Shown piece by piece: positions 11,872 to 24,854 of a stretch of 64,000 nt of DNA. The notes under the pieces are model-generated. The model did no database searches, had not been told where the DNA came from, and was given only the letters and a program-made list of their open reading frames with translations. Each line of letters starts with the position of its first letter. Positions within the stretch are counted from its first letter, which is position 1. Source of the stretch: Phlebopus portentosus (lineage: Eukaryota > Basidiomycota > Agaricomycetes > Boletales > Boletinellaceae); assembly GCA_037892935.1 (NCBI GenBank), contig JAYXKI010000011.1, forward strand, positions 744,001 to 808,000. Direction: 5' to 3'. The translations under genes were made by a program, and so were the position numbers.

Positions 11872-13947
11872 TCAATTAACAAGAGGTGTATCGAAGATCC
11901 ATCTTGTCACAAGGTCCTGTGCACAAAGACATAAGAACCGAGGCTAGAGGTCACAAGAAGATTTCACACGTACCAAAGCAGCCTCTGGCTGATCATACGG
12001 GACCATGTGTCTATGAACGAGTCAAGATCAGTACCAACAAAAGAATTCTAGATTTGAGATATACACACCCTGCGTCGTATACGGTTACGAAAGTGACATT
12101 GCCAGCAGTGAGCTCAGTAGCACCGGCAGTTCGCACGTAGCCAGCGAGCTTTCCACCGTCCAGGGTTATCCATGGCTGGGCTTCAAATGTGGCAAATTCA
12201 TCCTGGAACTTGCTGTCCATCTCCTCAACCCAAGCTTCATTACCCTAGATCAACAGACCGCTAGTCAGCAATGTCTATGATAGTGTCAAATGAGATGAAC
12301 ATACGATGAAGTTGCACTAAATCAAATAAGATGAAGTCAGTCGAAGAGCAAAGGATGGACGGATAAAAATAAGCGAACCATGTAATCTGCATTGCCAGCA
12401 TAAATAAGCAGGCGCACGCCATCATTAATGAGATCCGTCAGAAGAAGGGCCGAATTGTGCATGCTATCTCCTTGCATCGTGAATGCTTGGTTGACCTGCA
12501 TGTTACAGGAGGCAAACTCGACTGCCGGGTTCGCTCCAACTGCCTTCTTGTTCTCTTCGTCATTCATCCAAGTTTCGATCCAGCCCATCTGCTTGTAACA
12601 GAGCGAAGTATCTTCCTCAGGGTTGCACGTCCTACGCACATCATACGGATTCTTCCCGCTCTCTGAAAAAAATAGGGCCATCCGTCAACGAACTGGTACC
12701 CGAAAAGTGCTAACCTGGACACTTACGCTGAATGGGGCGATAGAACGCAGCACTGCAGTAGAGTGTAGCAGGGACACAGGTGAAACGGGAGTTGAACCTG
12801 AGGCAGGCATCGGTCATTCGTTGGCATGTCGGCACTTTACCCTTCAAAGACGTGCATTCGGGTCCTTCTGGGTCGTCATACAAGGGGAACGGACCATCAC
12901 AAGCATATGTCGGAATGCTCGCGTCCTGAATGTAACGGTTCGTCATTCCGTTCCCAATCATAACAGAAGCCAAGTTGATCTCGACGACATTGTCCTGTTT
13001 TCCAGTGAATTCCAAGGCCTTGTTATGCTTATAGATAATGTTCGCGAAGTTTGGCGCATAGGTGCCACCGTAGCTCTCCGCAGCAATGTGGAAGGGAGCG
13101 TCGGCGTACTTCGGGAAACGCGTGAGGAACAGCTGAAGGAAGGCCAGCACGTCTTCTCCAGCCGCAGGACTATTATTGACAGAAGATCCGTCGTCAGAGT
13201 AAGAATATCCAACATCGACAGGTTGGTCAAGGAAGATGATGTTTGCATTCGAATTCCAGCTGTGCGGATTATAGGTAACGTTGCGACCTTCGTTGGCAAT
13301 ACTGCATGGACCAAGTTCAAAGAGGAGTCCCGTAGAAGAACTGCAACCCGGACCACCATTCAGCCAAAGAATAAGAGGTGCGTCTTCAGGAGATGTCCGT
13401 GACTCAAAGAACCTGTGATTGCACGAGATTCATTTCCAGATACATTACGAGAGTAGAACGATCTTACCAGAAAAACAAATGTTTTCCATCAGTTACATCC
13501 AGATAGCCCGAATACTGCTGCACGCCAGGATCACAGAGCTTCGGCTCTGTCACACGCATCTGATACTCCTGGAATACAGGATTCTTATGCAACTCGTCTG
13601 ACATGTAACATTAGCACCAATGCATACTTAATGTTCCCCAAGTGATACACACAAGAAATGCCATATTGTTCAATGAACTCGCGCAACGCTCCATCCTTCC
13701 AGTAATGCCCGATCTTCTTCTCTGCTTCTTGGGCTAGCTTCTTCGCTCCGTCTAGCACGTTCTTGCGCCCTTTCGTCACCGCATCGACGACGTCCTCCGC
13801 AGCAGAACCCAGTTTCTGGACAACGTCTGAGTACCCTGACGAGCTGAGTGCATCAAACACGGTCTGAAAGTCAAGCTCATTGTATGGAACAGCCTTGGCT
13901 GCTCCTACAATGAGCGACGTAGCCAGAAGAGCGCGAGATATCCTCAT
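11872..13947 (-). CDS. Serine carboxypeptidase, S10 family (carboxypeptidase Y-like)
   Basis: A vacuolar or secreted exopeptidase that removes C-terminal residues. The start at 13947 gives a signal sequence (MRISRALLATSLIVGAAKA), then a propeptide-like region rich in charged helices. The mature domain shows LILWLNGGPGCSSSTGLLFE, the nucleophile motif AAESYGGTYAP (Ser near 13074), the catalytic Asp in IYAGNADYM (near 12390), and the catalytic His in YDAGHMVPYDQP, which spans an intron near 12000-12060. The final exon gives TRWIFDTPLVN with the stop at 11872-11874. The presence of a propeptide and the CPY-like cysteines favour a vacuolar carboxypeptidase. The triad is complete, so the enzyme should be active. 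Confidence 0.93.
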
Positions 13948-14233
13948 GATGGCGGTTGTCAACGAAGGCACTTCGCAAGCACACGCGTCCAACGGGGGAT
14001 ACCCATTTATGGAAACTGCAAATAAGTGCAAATAACGCGAGTTGATATCCGAATCCGTTTCTTTCTGCTTTCACTCTTTCGACTACCTGACATTCGTCCA
14101 CACACAGGTTATCCAGCCTCTGACTCATACATAAATTGCACACAATACCGACGGAGAAATTCTTCTTCTGTAATTTGATGGTATTACGTTCAGCTACGTG
14201 GTAAGACCTGATGCTACAGATTCTGGTTAACCT

Positions 14234-15597
14234 TTACCATGGAAATATAGGTGCGAAGGAAACGACTAATTCTGCCACATCTCTCGTGATCTGCGACTTG
14301 CATGCCCAATCCCATTGAAGTTCGTTGTCCGTCCCACACAATACAAGTGACCGGAGACAATTTAGTTCCAGGTTCTCTTCCAATTTTCTCAACGTCTCCG
14401 ACATGCAAGCCACATCAAGTTCCAATTTCCCTATAGTCAGAAACGGAGAGAGGAGAACTCTTAAAGAGTCGACGGTGAAGATGAAATCCGCGATTATAGT
14501 CAACCACGTCACCTTCGAAAGCGATTCTAGCGCAGAAGACGCCTCCTCCAACCAATTAAGCAGCTCCGCTTCTGTTACAAGGTAGAGACAGAGGTGAAAA
14601 TCCTCGATGTCAGGTAAAGTCATCATTGACAGTATCTGACAAAGATGGGCCGATCCATGCATCCACTCGTCCCCAATAGTGCGGACGTCGTGGTTGGAAA
14701 GGTAGAATGATTTGAGGTTTGGGAAGTATGGACTTTGCAAGCGCTCTTTTCGAACGCGTTCGGGACAATATGCCAACCTCAGATGCAGTTGTTCGAGTCG
14801 AGGTGCGGTTGCAATGAACTCCATAAGATATTCGCATAGCTCATCGTCAAATAGATGATCATCTGAATCAGCAAATTCGCCATTGAGCTCGAGCCTGAAG
14901 CTTGTCAGGTGACGGAAGGAACCGGGCGAAGGACCACTCCCGTTAATCAATTCGAGGTTCGTGACATTTGGGAACTTCCACTTCATGAACAGCTCAAAAG
15001 TACTCTGCTGACCGAAGTCCACGAAAAGAGTTTCTAGGCCCGGGAACACCAGACGCTGATCCTCCTCCTCTATTTCCCAGTCGGCGGTCTCAAATTTCAG
15101 ACGAAAATCCTGCCAGCGGTCACCAAACGACAGAATCGGAGAGAAAATCTTGTCGTAGTATCTCCCGTCCTTACTGATTTCATCTCGTATAGTGAGATGC
15201 ACCGTGAGCGGCCTGTTCTTGCTTCGCGCTATGCGATCCTCGAATCCATCACGGAAACAATAGCTGTTATCGACTCTTGTCCAGAACTCCGGCGTGTTTA
15301 TGACAGCCTGTCGGAATATCCTGCATACGCTCGAAAGCTGTTTGATGAGCAAGTCCATCTTCTGCCGCCCTTCTTTCTCGACGCTGCCGATGCACAGTAT
15401 CTCAACGATCTGCAGTAGCGTCTCATACGGGAGCGATAATATGAATGCTGCATGCGACGAAGAATTGCGACGCGATTCTCGAATTGATGTTAAAGGTCTC
15501 CTAATATTGTACATGAGCAAGGTATGAACAATATTTGGGTGGAGACGCACTCATCTGGAGGCATTTCGCAATCTGCACTGGGGATAGAGCTGTCCAT
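14234..15597 (-). CDS. F-box-like / leucine-rich repeat protein
   Basis: Two exons: 15551-15597 (MDSSIPSADCEMPPDE) and 14234-15500, joined in phase to give 437 residues. Near the N-terminus ILSLPYETLLQIVEI matches the F-box core seen in large agaric families of F-box proteins, which act as substrate adaptors of SCF ubiquitin ligases. The rest shows irregular leucine-rich segments (for example FPGLETLFVDF, FPNVTNLELING, FPNLKSFYLSNHD) that usually form the target-binding surface. The internal methionine start often predicted within the intron is not needed. The target is unknown; such genes are highly expanded and variable in mushrooms. Confidence 0.72.
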
Positions 15598-15780
15598 GAT
15601 GTATGAGAGAGGTAGGTCCGTGGTGGCTCATTAAGATTTGGAGATGTTAAATTAGAAGCAATCAAGGGTTTTCAAAGTCCGGCGAAGTACGTGACCATGA
15701 TTTATTCATTTCTTTCACCCATGTATGGGAATTCTTACATAATACAGGACTATAGCTTGAAATTCGGGCGGACTTTATCC

Positions 15781-16741
15781 TCACGCAGCACGTTTTTGTG
15801 CTCTGGCTTCCGCAAAACGCTTCTGAGATCTATCCTTGATGAGCTCCTATAGCGAAAATGAGTAAAATCGAAGGATCAGCGTGCATGAAAGCACCTTACC
15901 TCATCAAACGTCGACTTGAAGCTACCGCGAGCCTCGAGCGCCTTGAAGTACTTGTTCAATTTACTGAAGCGCGGGCTCTTGAAGACTTCAAATGTCTTCT
16001 TTCCTTCGCCCGGGGCGAAAGCGCCGATATCATTCCTCAAGCACACGACAACGCGTCCAAGGAAAGGAGCGATAGCGGCATCAGCGATAGTAAAGTCATC
16101 CGAGACAGCGTAAGTCTTATCGTCCGGCAACAGCGCCTGAATTGCCTCGGCACCGTTCAAGAATCCGTCTGCGCTCTCACCACGCGTGACGAAGCTTGCC
16201 CATCCAGGGTTTAACTTCGTGCTGACAGCGTCGATGAAGAAGCGCGCCTTGGCGCGCAAGACGGGATCTTTGGGCAAGAGCTTTGAATCGGGGTAGAGGT
16301 CTGCGATGAATTCCAGGAGGACGAGCGACTCTGCGAGCTTGACTGATTCTGGAGACGGTTGGTCTGCAGGAACTTTGGGACCGCCGTATGCGACAGCCGG
16401 TACCTGCAAGAAGAAAGAACGCGACATTTAAATCTTCACTTGATTTTTTACCCATTACGAGAACCTTGTACCTTGCTAGCCGGGTTGACCTTAGGAGCGT
16501 ACCACTCCGGCTTGTTTTGCAGGTCAATCTCGTATCTCGTGAATTCCGCGCCGACCTCGGCGAGTGCTATCTCAGTCTGGCAGAGTGTCAGGATCAACAC
16601 AACAAGACACGACTGTCTTGAGAACCTACCCTTTGTGCATATGGGCAGATCTAATCAAAGAAAAAGATCGGCACAAGCTACATGCTTTGTAAATCCAGGC
16701 CGACTCACCTTAGCGGTGTAGAGAGTAAGTTGCTCAACCAT
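15781..16741 (-). CDS. Glutathione S-transferase (omega-like, Cys active site)
   Basis: Cytosolic thioredoxin-fold enzyme that transfers or removes glutathione. Exon 1 (16709-16741) gives MVEQLTLYTAK; exon 2 is only 21 bases (16630-16650) and encodes ICPYAQR, which carries the putative catalytic Cys of omega/lignolytic GSTs. Next come TEIALAEVGAEFTRYEIDL and NPASKVPAVAYGG, the cis-Pro glutathione-binding element, then LAESLVLLEFIADLYPDS and the all-helical C-domain with DDFTIADAAIAPFLGR. The last exon ends in KRFAEARAQKRAA. The CPYAQR motif makes a thiol-transferase/glutathionyl lyase activity more likely than classic conjugation. All splice sites are GT-AG. Confidence 0.9.
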
Positions 16742-18171
16742 CGCTGTGTCTTGTTCTTGCTTAGAGTACTAAAGTAGGAAGAACGACGTGAGAGCCGGAT
16801 TGCTGCCACCTATCTCATATATATGTCTTTTATTCCTAATCTTCGCTTCAGGTGACGCAAGATTATAAATTACGAATCGAATGCGTCCGTAACTACAGGT
16901 TATGCTTACAAACAAGCTTTGTGGAACTAGCTGACAAAGTGGCCATTAGTAATGAGACCAGTGATGATTGGTAACTTAATGGTTGTTATGTTATTCCTTT
17001 AACCACATCATGGTTTATGAATGAATGAAAAGAAACGCGCGATAAGGATTTCTACTCCTTAGTAACAAGGGATGGAGAGAATGAATTCGACAAATTGAAT
17101 CCATCCACTGACCCTGTTTGTCAGTCACGATACGCGCGTATATTTTTAGCTTTATACGCATACGGTCGTATAAAATACGCGCGTATATTTGTCTCTGAAG
17201 CAAGATACGCGTATACAGGACCATACTGACTAATATGATATTTTGACCATTACACCTCTTGTTCGAGCCTCAAAATACTTATGACATTCCTTGACTTAAG
17301 ACAACATATATAAGTATTGATATTAACTTACAAGAGCAAGCAAGCAGTGAGGGGGGGTGAAAATTGTGGGAACCACGACTGAAAGTCAGTTGTAATTCCC
17401 ACGCCTCAGTATCAAGCAACCAGCCCTCCTTATTTTACCCATGTCAAACCCGGTAATCAGACCTTGAGACTGAGATCCAACACTAAAGTTTTTGTAAGTA
17501 GTTGCTCATTTTGGTAGATGCGGAACTGACTTTTATTAAAAATCCGAGTTTTCTTACTGGTTTCAGATCTTGAAAATATACGCGCGTATACGGCGTATAC
17601 GCAAAATTTACCGAAACCATATACGCATACGAGCGTATAATTTGACTGCTCGAGCCGATACGCATACGGGCGTATAGCGTATACGCCGTATCGTATACGC
17701 TATATACGATATGCTGCGTCTGGTCAACGACTTGATTGATCTACGTGATATCTTAACGCTTGTAAGTAAGTTCAGTTCATGAGAAAGCATTATCATTCAT
17801 TGCGCAAAGTCGTGATGAGGTAGAGCTACATCATGGGCTGGGCATGACTACGATATCAGCTAAACGTATGAAAGTAAATGAAAAGTCGTAAGAATGAGTA
17901 TACGAGTCGTTCCAAGAAAGCATACCAAGGTTGTAGAGCAGAAAGGAAAAGAAGAAAGGGAATAATAATAACACACAGTTGCGAAAGTAAAATGAAGTGT
18001 GAGATTTGAAGTCGTAAGAGTGAATCCATCCATCCATCCAGATGGGGAAATATCGTAGCATCATTAGCTGAAAAAGCTAGAGTATTGCGTAACGTTTGAC
18101 GATCATGAAATATGAAGAAAAACTAATAATTTAGAAATGCATGCATGTTGATGCGGCGTTTTAGCCGACTT
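16742..18171. repeat. Intergenic block with palindromic TACGCGCGTA-type repeats
   Basis: No gene was recognised in these 1.4 kb. Two patches (about 17126-17218 and 17577-17713) are made of repeated alternating purine-pyrimidine palindromes such as atacgcgcgtat, tacgcatacg, gcgtatacgc and cgtatacg. They recur in both directions and could form hairpins or Z-DNA. Between them lies AT-rich sequence with a run of g near 17351. This could be a decayed small transposon or an expanded simple repeat. Confidence 0.6.
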
Positions 18172-21100
18172 TTAGTCGACCCAGATAGGTTCCTTATCAA
18201 ATTTGACGCGAGGCTTGTATTTGAGGTCTTTCGCCTCCATGCGCATCTTGACGGACCTGTGCACGTGGAGAGGCTCGTCCTGGGACACAACTCGTCCGCG
18301 TCCACGATTCATGCTAAGAAATTATGTGTTTTCAGTTATTTGGATTAATTTCTTATAATAGAATGGTACGTACCGCCACTTCTTCGTCCATGTCCCATCG
18401 ACACGCTGGATCCGCTCCCGAAAGGGGATGAACTCAAGTATCCACCACCACTTCGCGACCTTGAGCTGGTCGTAGATCTTCGACTCCGCATCCAATCGAT
18501 CCTGCTCGCTCTCCAGAGCAAACAACGCTTCCTCGCGTGCCTTCAGCGGCGACACCGCAGGCATGGGGATCGGCGGCAGGCACAGGGACTCGTCGCGTTC
18601 GGGTTTCGTAGGGAAGGGGTAACCATCAAGGTGCGGGACGCACGCAGAGGTGGAGTGATGGTCTTCTGTTTTGAACGAGGCGACTGAAGCGCCCTCGACG
18701 TTGACGTTGGGAGGTGGTGTGTCGAGGCTATCGCTGCTCGTACTGAAGTTGACGAGTGTAGCGTCCAAGGATATATTATTCCGTCGACTGTGCTCCGGGT
18801 CCATGTCTGGAGCAGCAACAGCGCTGAGGTTGTCTCTGTCTTGTGCATCAGCTGCGGGCGGAGCGGCGGTGTTAATGTAAGTGTTAGTGTTCTCCGCCTC
18901 GATAACAGTCACAGCCCTCTCCGTTTCTCGAGCTCCATTCCCTACTGTGTTCTCCGTATTTGTGGCTTCAACTTTTACCTCCTGTTTAGAAATCGATTCA
19001 GATTCCTCCGGGGCGCGCTTATCAGCTTCCACTTCCGACAACTGCTTCACAAGTTCCGGCGGGGGCGCTGGCCTGGGCGTCACAGGAGTCGGAGGACTCG
19101 AAGGAGTCGAAAATTGCTGCTCAGGCGCGGACTGTGGCATGTCCTCCGGATGCGGAGTCTTCATCACTCGCGGGTATAGAGTCGCGGGATCCATTCCGAG
19201 CGCCTTCAGGCTCTCAGCCTCGAATTGAATACCCGTCCGTGCAAGGAAGCACTCCCTGATCATCCAGCGGAGTGGAATCCGCGCAATGCTGTTGGGCGTT
19301 GAGTTCGGGACTGAGCCACCACCAACGTCTGATCGTAACATGCAAGAGTCGGGGAAGGTATAATTAGTAAAGTGTGATTGTGACTATTTCTGATTCTAAA
19401 GAGGATTACGCACCGCAGTGGCATCCTGAAAACCAGACTTCAAGGACATCTGTTGGACGACTGCGATCAAGGTACATCTGTTCAAGCTGATCGCGTTCGC
19501 TGTCCGGGCTGAGTTCTTCCTTCGCATCTTTCTCGTCTTTGGCTTCTTTGTTCTTGTCCCTGGGTTTGCTCTCCTTGCGATCAAGAGACACTCGCTCGAC
19601 CACCTCTTGCACGTTGTCAGATATGGTCCGCGCTTGACGCTTGATCGAGCCGAAGATAGCACGCGAGCGAGAGCCAGAGCCAGAGCGGCGCTTAGCGGAC
19701 GAGTCCCTTCTGATGACCTTCGTCGCAGCTGTTTCAACCACCTTTCCATTTTCGGTAGTTTCTGATTTTGATTCCATCTTCTCCTCCTTGATCTTCTTAA
19801 GCTCGGCTGTTTCTCTGCCAGCCGACTTTTCCATCTTCCGACCGCGGGTAACTGAGGAAAGCCTGTTCAGCGGGACCTTGAAGTCTCCCCGCTTCGCCTC
19901 TTCCGCCGTGATACGCTCGTAGATACTAGGTCGGAACTTTGCACGGCGCTCGTCTAGCGAGAGCGCGTGCCGGAAGACCTTAATGGCGGTATTGGATTTC
20001 GTAAACGGTAATGTAGTGGGCAGTAATCCCACTGACGCGACCGTATCCCTGTGGAGCATTACGAAATGGTACAAAAATAGGTGCTAGCGGTTAGACTTTA
20101 GTTGAGGTGAGATCTTGGTGACCACGTACCATACGCCCACGAAGTCGATGTCTACATCTATGGAGAAGGTTCTTTTCTATGTGAAGCATTCAGGCATAAA
20201 TATATTTGATTATTCCCAAGCTCGGAAATGCCAAAACTCACGAATGCCACACTTTGCTCCCATCCGACCTCAGCATCGTTTTTAAACATCTTATACGCAA
20301 ACGGTACCTGCTGTTCGTTCCCAGCAGGAAGGAGGCCGACCTAAGTATCAATTGAAAAACGCATAAATTTAGTACATCGCCTTATCTAGCTGGAACTCCG
20401 AGAGAATGGGGTTCATTTTGGAAAGGAAACGGATTACTTACTTTATGAATCATGCCGGCCAGTGCACGAGCAGTGTAGGCGCCGCGCGAGAAGCCGAATA
20501 TACATATCTTGTCTCCAGATTTATCTGTGTGAAAATAAACATGCAGAGTAAGGGTCAGAAATGCAGAGTCAGACGGAAAAAATAGCTCCGAATTTGAATA
20601 TCAAATAAGAGCGCCGCCGCCGACGCCCGCACACATTTCCGCGGTCTCTCTCGAGACCAAAGAGACGCAGACTCACAATTTTGCATGAGAAACTGGTAAC
20701 CAGTCATGACATGATGGTTGAGGTTGTTTGCAAACATGAGGTCGAGCGTCTTCGAGACTCTGGTAAACAGCGGAGTCGCAACTTGTGGGATTGAATATGT
20801 CCCGATGCCGGACTAGATAACAGATTTTAGTCCAAGAAAAAAGAACATAATCAGTGAAATATAATACCTGGTAGTAGACTAGCTGCCTCTTCCTGTCACC
20901 CTTCTTGAGCACCGAGAAGAAGTTGATCACGTTCGAGTTATCCAAGTCAAACCTTGCGAGAAGAGAATTCATAAGAAAAATCCGTGGATGTACAAGAGGG
21001 CGCGGGCTTACTGGTCTCCGGTACCGTCAAAGCAAACAACTAGCGTTCGCCGGCGAAAGCTTCTGTCCGAGTTCGGAGGTATAATGGGTCCATGGTATCC

Positions 21101-21343
21101 AGTATTCAAGCTTCTCGAGGGAGAGGAATCGATAGACAGATCAGAAATATCGGACTGCATAGAAATCCGTAACGGATGAGATTTTTCAGAGGGACGAGTC
21201 TCCAGGCCTGCTGGGGCGCCCGCAGATGGCTTACGACCGTTGCTGCTGAGTCTAAAAGTTGTGTTAGTGTTATCATCATGGATGTCCAGATGCGAGAAGG
21301 CAGGGACATACGGCGCGGAGTTAAAAACCGATGACATGTCCAC
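18172..21343 (-). CDS. DUF2235 (T6SS Tle1-like) alpha/beta-hydrolase domain protein
   Basis: The start at 21343 (MDMSSVFNS) is followed by a Ser-rich leader and then the domain start RTLVVCFDGTGDQ, the first strand and Asp loop of DUF2235. Across further exons come DLDNSNVINFFSVL, the nucleophile elbow ICIFGFSRGAYTARALAG (GFSRG, Ser near 20490), VGVWDTVASVG, RHALSLDERRAKFRP and EVWFSGCHCDVGGGSV with the catalytic His region. About 120 residues of highly charged sequence (KKIKEEKMES and so on) are inserted between RRAKFRP and the CHCDVGGG block. The C-terminus adds a long Pro/Ser/Glu-rich tail, then FIPFRERIQ and a last exon beginning MNRGRGRVV and ending KEPIWVD. Bacterial relatives are phospholipases; the fungal substrate is unknown. 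Confidence 0.88.
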
Positions 21344-22199
21344 TTGGGCTTGAGGAGGACGGCAGTTAGTTTGACTGATCTAAGTATGAGTATGTTTGTG
21401 GGGGAAGTATACTGACTACGGAGAGGTATGGGTAGGACAGGTGGTGGGACCAAGCACAAGAGAAACGGGAGGCGGTCCTTGGGTATTTATACGCCAAGAG
21501 CAAATCGAGTGTCCTAGCATCAGGCTAGCATCTGATGTGCCGTCTCGCCGAGCGCGCGCCAATTGACGGAAGAAGGCATAGAGGGGCTTAGAATAGCGTT
21601 GGCGATCAGCTGCATCTGACGAGTCCCCGCGCCGCTGTCCACGGACATGGAATGGAAAGCGGGCGCGGACGAGGAGAAGAGGCGATGTCGATCACATCAA
21701 AATCGCAATTGTTCGTTTCGGGACCAGCGCTGATCCGGAAACAGTCACAGATCGGCTCCCCATTTGTCTCCGTCCTCTCCAGCCAATCACTTGTCCCACA
21801 TCTCCGTATCCCGACGCCGCCTTGGGGCCGCTGTTTTTTTTGAAACAACCAAAGTAGCCGATGCTACGCCCTACGTTCTTCTTCAATTCCACAATTCATC
21901 GTCATATTATCAAATACCAGCAATACTAGTCTGGCAGCGGACTCATCTTGTTCCGAATAGTAAAAATCCGAGGGATATCGTAATGGCCCGCTCACACAGC
22001 AGAGTTTGTCTGGGATGGAGTCGAAGATTGGTTCCAGTTGACACAGAAATCAATGTGCGGGGTAAAGCGCCATCAGCGTACAGGACTAACCAAATCTGGA
22101 ATTGGTCGGTGAAGCTTCTGGAATACTTCTGCGCCAAAGAAAAGCGAAACACTCGGGGGAAAAACATAGACAAAGAAAAATTCAACACGGTGGAACATA
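21344..22199. other. Intergenic, no gene seen
   Basis: Contains the promoter of the DUF2235 gene at its left end and leads into the tandem array at its right. Short ORFs on both strands lack recognisable motifs. Confidence 0.4.
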
Positions 22200-22619
22200 A
22201 TGTATGATGTTCCCCTATCGCGTCGTGCTTCGAAAGCACAGGTCAAATACAGAAACAATAAAGGTTGAATGTCTCACTTGTCTTTCCACCACAGGACAAG
22301 TCCTTGTGCTGAGGATTTGACATTCAGGAGACCGCACTCCTAATCCTAATTTCATGACCTCGCTGCGGCATACCGTCAATAAGCCAGAAAAACGACTTCA
22401 CCGGTATACAAAGGAAAATAAAAGCTGAGAACTTTAGAACAACACCGTCAGAACAGATCTTCTACAAAACCTCAATTTCTGCAAATCAATTTTTAGTTCG
22501 AGTCGGGAAGGAATCATTTGAGACAATGTGAGTGCCGCTATACAGTATGCGCAAATTCGTCGGAATCAAAGTAGGTTCCGCAAGATCATTTTTGATTCTT
22601 TTTTTTACAGTCTCGTCAC

Positions 22620-23417
22620 GTGCCGCGCCTTTGCCTGTTTCAGGCTGAGGCTGGCTGTTTCTTGGACTTGGACTTGCTTCAGCCCGTCTTGCTTCCTATA
22701 GGGACTTTGAATGAAGATAAATTAGGAGCTGGTGTCTTCCATCTTCACTCTTCATCCATGCTCTCGATTTCATCCATCTCTTCTGGCGCGCATCTCCTCA
22801 CTGCCGGTTGGGATAACCTTGTCGGTGTCTGGGATACTCGCACCTCATCCTCCTCCGACGGGGTTGTTCTTCCTTCAGCTGACTAAGTTAAGAGCCGGAG
22901 GCGCAGGCGAGTAGCAAACGAAAAATGATACAGCTTCACCAAAACGAAAAGCACCCTTGTTTATGTTCGAAAGTCATAATTCGCGTGTCGCGGTAGCTGT
23001 CTAAAAACTCTCCAGCGGAAGAGAATGATGCACATAGCGTATCTCTCGACTCGTTAGTATGAGTATCGATGTCGGAGTCTGTCTACACAGTCAAATAGTC
23101 GCAGAAGCTCCGTTCATCGCCCTCGCACACCTTTCTGCGCCAGATCTTCTTGCAGCAGCATCAACAGATCGGGTCGTCACATCTTCGACACGAGGACCGT
23201 TACCTCCAAGCCGACCTTGCTCACGACTTCCGCGCCGATAGTCCCGCAAACACGCGGGCGCATCCACCACACTTTCTACGCTGTGGAAGCGCTGTGGAAG
23301 TTGCCGAACCCAAACAGTGGATACGGGAAAATGTTGGGATCGGATAGGAGCTATAGCTGCCGACGAAGAGGATGGGTTGGATATTTGGCGGTGCCGGGGA
23401 AGGAAGAAGAGACGTGA
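22620..23417 (+). pseudogene. YTM1: YTM1-like WD40 fragment, copy 1
   Basis: Reads SSGAHLLTAGWDNLVGVWDT at about 22775-22835, a WD40 blade typical of the ribosome-biogenesis protein YTM1, then falls out of frame. Pieces of later blades follow at 23050-23340 (VGVCLHSQIVAEAPFIALAH; AASTDR). Multiple stops and frame changes separate the pieces. The intact gene is not in the window. This copy keeps the upstream blade best; unit 4 keeps the C-terminal part best. Confidence 0.7.
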
Positions 23418-24854
23418 TAACCTGACGGCCTTCGTTGTTCTGAAAAGTATACATGAGTTACGTATTACTTTTCTTCTACTTATGGCATCGGGCTAATTTT
23501 GAATCATTTAGTATATTGTGTTTGTCACTGCTTTGCGGAGACTCACGGCGAACAAGAATCGATATTTCCTCCGATATCATGGACCCCTTCTCAGACTGAA
23601 TCCAAAAGGTTACTTTCACACAGCGTCTTCTCAGAAGTTCATTTCAAACAGGTACATGACCTTGCCCATCTCTTGGGTCTTCCCGAGATGGTCTTGGTAC
23701 AGTAGTGGTATCTTTCTATAAATAACTAACCGTGTCATCGCCATTTCTTTCAATCGAAGGCAAGAAGGCAAGACGAAGTAAAGAAATCCCGATGTCTTTG
23801 CGAATCTGACTTCTTCATAACACGATCTGGTGCTTGATGAAACCCGGACATCCTGTAGCGAGTCGTCGTCGTCGTCGTCGTCGTCGTCAACAAACATGAA
23901 ATAAGTATTGTAATAGGATGCAGACGTTTTTCCATTATATAGGAGTTGACGTTCAAGGCCTAAATGGATGACTTCTGGTTCAGGTTTTAAGTCCTTGACG
24001 CATCTTCTTGAGCTTGGATACGTCACCTCTCGCTTTTGCTTCTCTACTCCTTCTTTTCCTGACTTGAGTTCCAGCGCTTGGACACGTCTTACTGTAACTC
24101 CCAAACTGCGTCAGGCGCTGACTCAGACACCTCATCTATCCCTTTGTATCCTTACTTGACTGGCAGAGGCCTATTGTTTGTATTACTTGCTTTTTTTTTT
24201 ACATATATCAAGTACGGCTCTACGGTTCAAAGTAGCCTGCGACACGTCTGTCTACAGAGTCCTTATATCTCTGGTACGAAACTCTCTTCTTCACGGCCTT
24301 CAATTTTCAAGCCCTCCTTGCTTGTGTGTAATGATAATTCCGTCGGCCCTGCGAACCGGCCTAAGAACGAGGGTAAGACATTCCATATTCCTATACTTTA
24401 CCCGACTTTATTAAGCCTATATCAAGCAGTTTGCATGGTACGGCCGACTCAACGTAACAATCCCAGATTTGGAAGGGTGTTATGCCGAAACGGGAGCATG
24501 TGCGATTCAGTGGTGGTGGTAGTAAGTATCAATTTACTTTCTCGTGCTTATGAACGTAATAATGACTCTGAACTACTTTGGAACGCATACAGCAGTGAGC
24601 GGATGAACGAGAGCTAGGTAGCCGATAGTCCATGAGTTTGATAATGACATAACTACTATGAGAACTGAGAATATCGATCATCTTCAAAGGTCACAGACGA
24701 CAGATCGTATTCAGATTGCTTTCAGTTGTTACAGGACATGCCTCCACAGCATGTTACTCGATATTTCAATCTCATTTCAACTTTGAATGCGCAAAGCTAC
24801 AAGAACGGGAACTATTTACTTTCACTAATGACACCTTTCAATACCTATGCCACT

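Noticed and set aside
12623..13402. Plus-strand 259-residue ORF
   Set aside because: Antisense shadow of the serine carboxypeptidase exons.
23631..24104. Minus-strand 157-residue ORF with poly-Asp in array unit 1
   Set aside because: The Asp run is a (GTC)9 microsatellite and the frame is interrupted in the other units; no family motif.
24078..24617. Plus-strand 179-residue ORF in array unit 1
   Set aside because: Not open in units 2-4 and without recognisable motifs; part of the conserved non-coding middle segment.
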